This document shows, one piece after another, positions 62,171 to 64,000 of a stretch of 64,000 nt of DNA. The notes beneath the pieces were generated by a model, which worked only from the letters and a program-made list of their open reading frames with translations, was not told where the DNA came from and made no database searches. The translations under genes were made by a program, and so were the position numbers. Source of the DNA: Branchipolynoe longqiensis (lineage: Eukaryota > Annelida > Polychaeta > Phyllodocida > Polynoidae); the NCBI GenBank assembly GCA_030323885.1, contig CM059187.1:126340025-126404024 (forward strand). Reading direction: 5' to 3'. Every line of letters starts with the position of its first letter. Position 1 is the stretch's first letter.

Positions 62171-62509
62171 TAAGCTAGGATTCCTTACACGCGGTATGCG
62201 GTATGCGAATGCGAATGCGAATGCGGCAAAAATCGAAAAGCATCTAAGTCAATGGGGGTGATTCCTTACACACGGTATGCGGCATGCGGCATGCGGCATG
62301 CGAATACTGAATCGGTCCATGTAGCGATCGGTGCGGCATGCGAATGCGAATGCTGCTGCGTTTGCCATAGAGAACCATGGTGAGGAAACCTGACACTGTG
62401 TGTGGGTGTGGGTGTGGGTGTGGGTGAAAGGACCCATCCTGTAATCACGCCGCACGCCGCATGCCGCATGCCGCATGCCGCATACCGTGTGTAAGGAATC
62501 CTAGCTTAA
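62170..62509 (+). mobile_element. GCATGCG-rich TIR element, short copy 3
   Basis: 340 bp with near-perfect TIRs: TAAGCTAGGATTCCTTACAC and GTGTAAGGAATCCTAGCTTA. It lacks the central block of the 676-700-bp copies. It shares its left boundary with copy 2, so the junction 62158-62184 is a perfect palindrome (GGAATCCTAGCTT, T, and its complement). Contains (GTGTGG)n at 62398-62425. Confidence 0.9.
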
Positions 62510-62659
62510 ACGACCTCAAACCAGACAAGAACCATAGACGTCAGTCTGGCGGCATCCGTTCCTAGTTTTGTGCATGTTCAAACTTGTATGGACACAAAAC
62601 GGACTTTGTTTGGTTTATGTCCGTTTCCCCCAATCCGGTGAGGCGTGACAGGGCATTTA

Positions 62660-63020
62660 AGGACGCTAATATATATATATATTATATATTATATATACAT
62701 TTTATATATATATATATATTATATCACCGTTGAATAATCGAATGGTTTTAAGTTGCTGTCAGTTAAACAAAATATATTAGCTTGATTATTATAATCTACG
62801 CAATATCAGTTTGAAGTAACATTCATTTAAAACAGCCAACTTTGGATATATATAAAGTACAAATATGCCAGATTCACTTTGATATGCATTTAAAACATAT
62901 TGAAACGATGTGTAAAATAAGAAAGACCGACCATCAGAGTGTGATGTTGGTTCCTTGATTCGGCTTATTTAGAGGATTATTAACTTATGTAATGCAAGTC
63001 TGGAGTAGCACACACAACTG
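62660..63020. other. TA-rich DNA and MITE-D fragment
   Basis: TA runs 62667-62722. 62725-62885 matches the MITE-D left half (AATGGTTTT, AATATATTAGCTTGATTATT, ATCAGTTTGAAGTAACATTC) without termini. Confidence 0.6.
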
Positions 63021-63330
63021 TTTTGCTGTCACAGTTCACAAAACCAATGTATGACTTCCACAGACATGGTGCGGAACGTGCAACATGTGTGATAAGGGCT
63101 TTTCAATATTTTTGCAACTCAGGATTATGTGTAGATTATGATAAGGCACTGGTCGAAACCAGACATTTTATTGGCACACATGTAATTGTGCTTGGAATCA
63201 GCCTGAGACAAGGTCTTGTCTTATGAAGAGGTGAATGTGTTGCTTATTTGTTTGTTGTATTCACTCGTAGCAATGTGTATTCATGGTGATTTTATAGTGC
63301 TGCTCAAGTGGGAGGCCGTGCTGCAATATG
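63021..63330. other. No firm gene; short ORF with acceptor-like border
   Basis: A plus frame from a TTTTGCTGTCACAG acceptor-like site (63023-63036) is open for ~63 codons to TGA at 63224-63226. It has no recognised domain and no clear donor. 63243-63300 may hold a SINE-B fragment. Confidence 0.25.
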
Positions 63331-63337
63331 ACCTGAT

Positions 63338-63495
63338 ATAGATGGGATGGCGATAGAGCATCCGTCTCCCATGTTGGTAGACCGTGGGGTCGTGGATTCG
63401 AACCCTGGTCGAGTCAAACCAATGACGTAAAAATTGATTCTCTTTGCTTCCTTGCCAGGTGATCCGCATTATTAGGATAGGGCAAGGAGCAGTGG
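63338..63495 (+). mobile_element. SINE-B, 5' half
   Basis: Type-2 head GATGGCGATAGAGCATCCGT with CCATGTTGGTAGACCGTGGG and B box GATTCGAACCC. The body is present to ATTATTAGGATAGGGCAAGG, then broken. Confidence 0.85.
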
Positions 63496-63592
63496 AATGA
63501 AGAAGACCAATTGTCCGCGATTGAAATTCCCCCTCTTTAAACAACTAATGTACCAAACAACAAAAATAAAATAGATATATATATATATCTTA

Positions 63593-63650
63593 CTCAGTCA
63601 CATTATCCTGATTTTGAGCAAGCCAGTCCTTGCCTTATGTTATTCAAGCC
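63593..63650 (-). mobile_element. SINE-B fragment
   Basis: ACTCAGTCACATTATCCTGA and AGCAAGCCAGTCCTTGCCTT, minus strand mid-body piece. Confidence 0.75.
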
Positions 63651-63689
63651 GGAGAAGAAAAGGCAGACATCGGAAGAGGTGCGTAGATA

Positions 63690-64000
63690 AAGCTAAGATT
63701 CCTTACACACGGCATGCAGTATGCGAATGCGAATGCGGCAAAGAATCGAAACACCTTGAAGTCAATGGGCTACATTCCTTACTCGCGGTATGCGAATGTG
63801 AATGCGAATGCGGCAACTCGATCGGTCCCTATAGCGATCGGTGCGGCATGCAGCATGCGGCATGCGGCATGCGAATAGAAACCTCAGTCCGACATGTCCA
63901 TTAGTTTTAGACGAGGAGAGGCGACTGATCAATATGGAACGGTCACACACAGGGGTGCGGAGGGGAAACATATGGTAGTGGTGGTGGTGGGCAGACACAT
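63690..64000 (+). mobile_element. GCATGCG-rich TIR element, copy 4, cut by window end
   Basis: Starts TAAAGCTAAGATTCCTTACA, then AATGCG and GCATGCG arrays, GATCGGTCCCTATAGCGATC and the block CATATGGTAGTGGTGGTGGT as in copy 1. Continues beyond the window. Confidence 0.85.

Larger units (their letters stand above)
61297..62660 (+). mobile_element. GTCACACC-type TIR element (Q-family) split by two insertions
   Basis: 61297-61470 (CACACCTCGCCGGATTGAGC, GACAGAATTGTCTAGTCT, GTTTAGCGGACTAAA) and 62510-62660 (CAAACCAGACAAGAACC, GACGTCAGTCTGGCGGCATC, CCCAATCCGGTGAGGCGTGA) together match the intact 284-bp element at 22093-22376 in order. The quasi-palindrome TTTTGTGCATGTTCAAAC lies at 62566-62583. A ~35-bp extra stretch (AAGTATCAAAATGTATTAAA..) near 61352-61400 is a further small difference. 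Confidence 0.85.

Noticed and set aside
63023..63226. Terminal exon candidate after TTTTGCTGTCACAG
   Set aside because: The only support is one acceptor-like site and an open frame of ~63 codons; no homologous motif, donor or poly(A) signal was found.

Overview
This is a repeat-dominated stretch of a eukaryotic nuclear genome, most likely a marine invertebrate and probably a mollusc. It contains tRNA-derived SINEs with A and B boxes, 5'-truncated LINEs, many short terminal-inverted-repeat (TIR) elements, very many (TA)n, (TACA)n and poly-G/C tracts, and at least one plausible spliced exon. There is no operon structure, no rRNA and no CRISPR. The mollusc assignment rests on the body of the commonest SINE (here SINE-B), which resembles molluscan SINE bodies as I remember them; no search was run.

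Coding content is very sparse. The best host coding candidate is one internal exon on the minus strand at 45673-45903 (231 nt, open throughout, AG acceptor and GTGAGT donor, phase 1 at both ends). Everything else that reads as protein is mobile-element debris: a LINE ribonuclease H and C-terminal domain (10529-11758), four other LINE 3'-end families, and the catalytic end of a tyrosine recombinase (23813-24104, minus). Most long ORFs are translations of low-complexity DNA.

Layout. 0-9 kb: GC-rich start, a GCATGCG-rich TIR element, AT-rich sequence, the first SINEs, a 310-bp tandem duplication and a 350-nt polypurine tract. 9-24 kb: a composite TIR element, the RNase H LINE, several short TIR families and a SINE-A dimer. 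23-28 kb: recombinase fragment, a GGCCCTGTCACAC-type element, a 1.7-kb satellite built from 80-bp units, and a second element of that type containing an 11-bp array. 28-43 kb: LINE ends, SINEs and a 1.04-kb TIR transposon, with GC-rich possibly regulatory islands at 37.6-39.7 kb and a promoter-like motif cluster near 42 kb. 43-58 kb: nested insertions, the exon, another LINE end and a snap-back hairpin. 58-64 kb: (TACA)n arrays, a second SINE-A dimer, and a TIR element split by two head-to-head GCATGCG elements.

The main biological interest is the non-autonomous DNA elements. Several families that look unrelated inside share a GGCCCTGTCACAC-type terminus. Most of them also carry an internal quasi-palindrome of the form TTTTGnnC-nn-GnnCAAAA, and their interiors are built from degenerate copies of terminus-like motifs. 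The nested insertions (satellite/SINE/TIR element; TIR element/GCATGCG pair; SINE/604-bp insert; TIR element/insert with a small ORF) give a relative order of activity. All coordinates were read by eye and repeat borders are good to about 5-20 bases.
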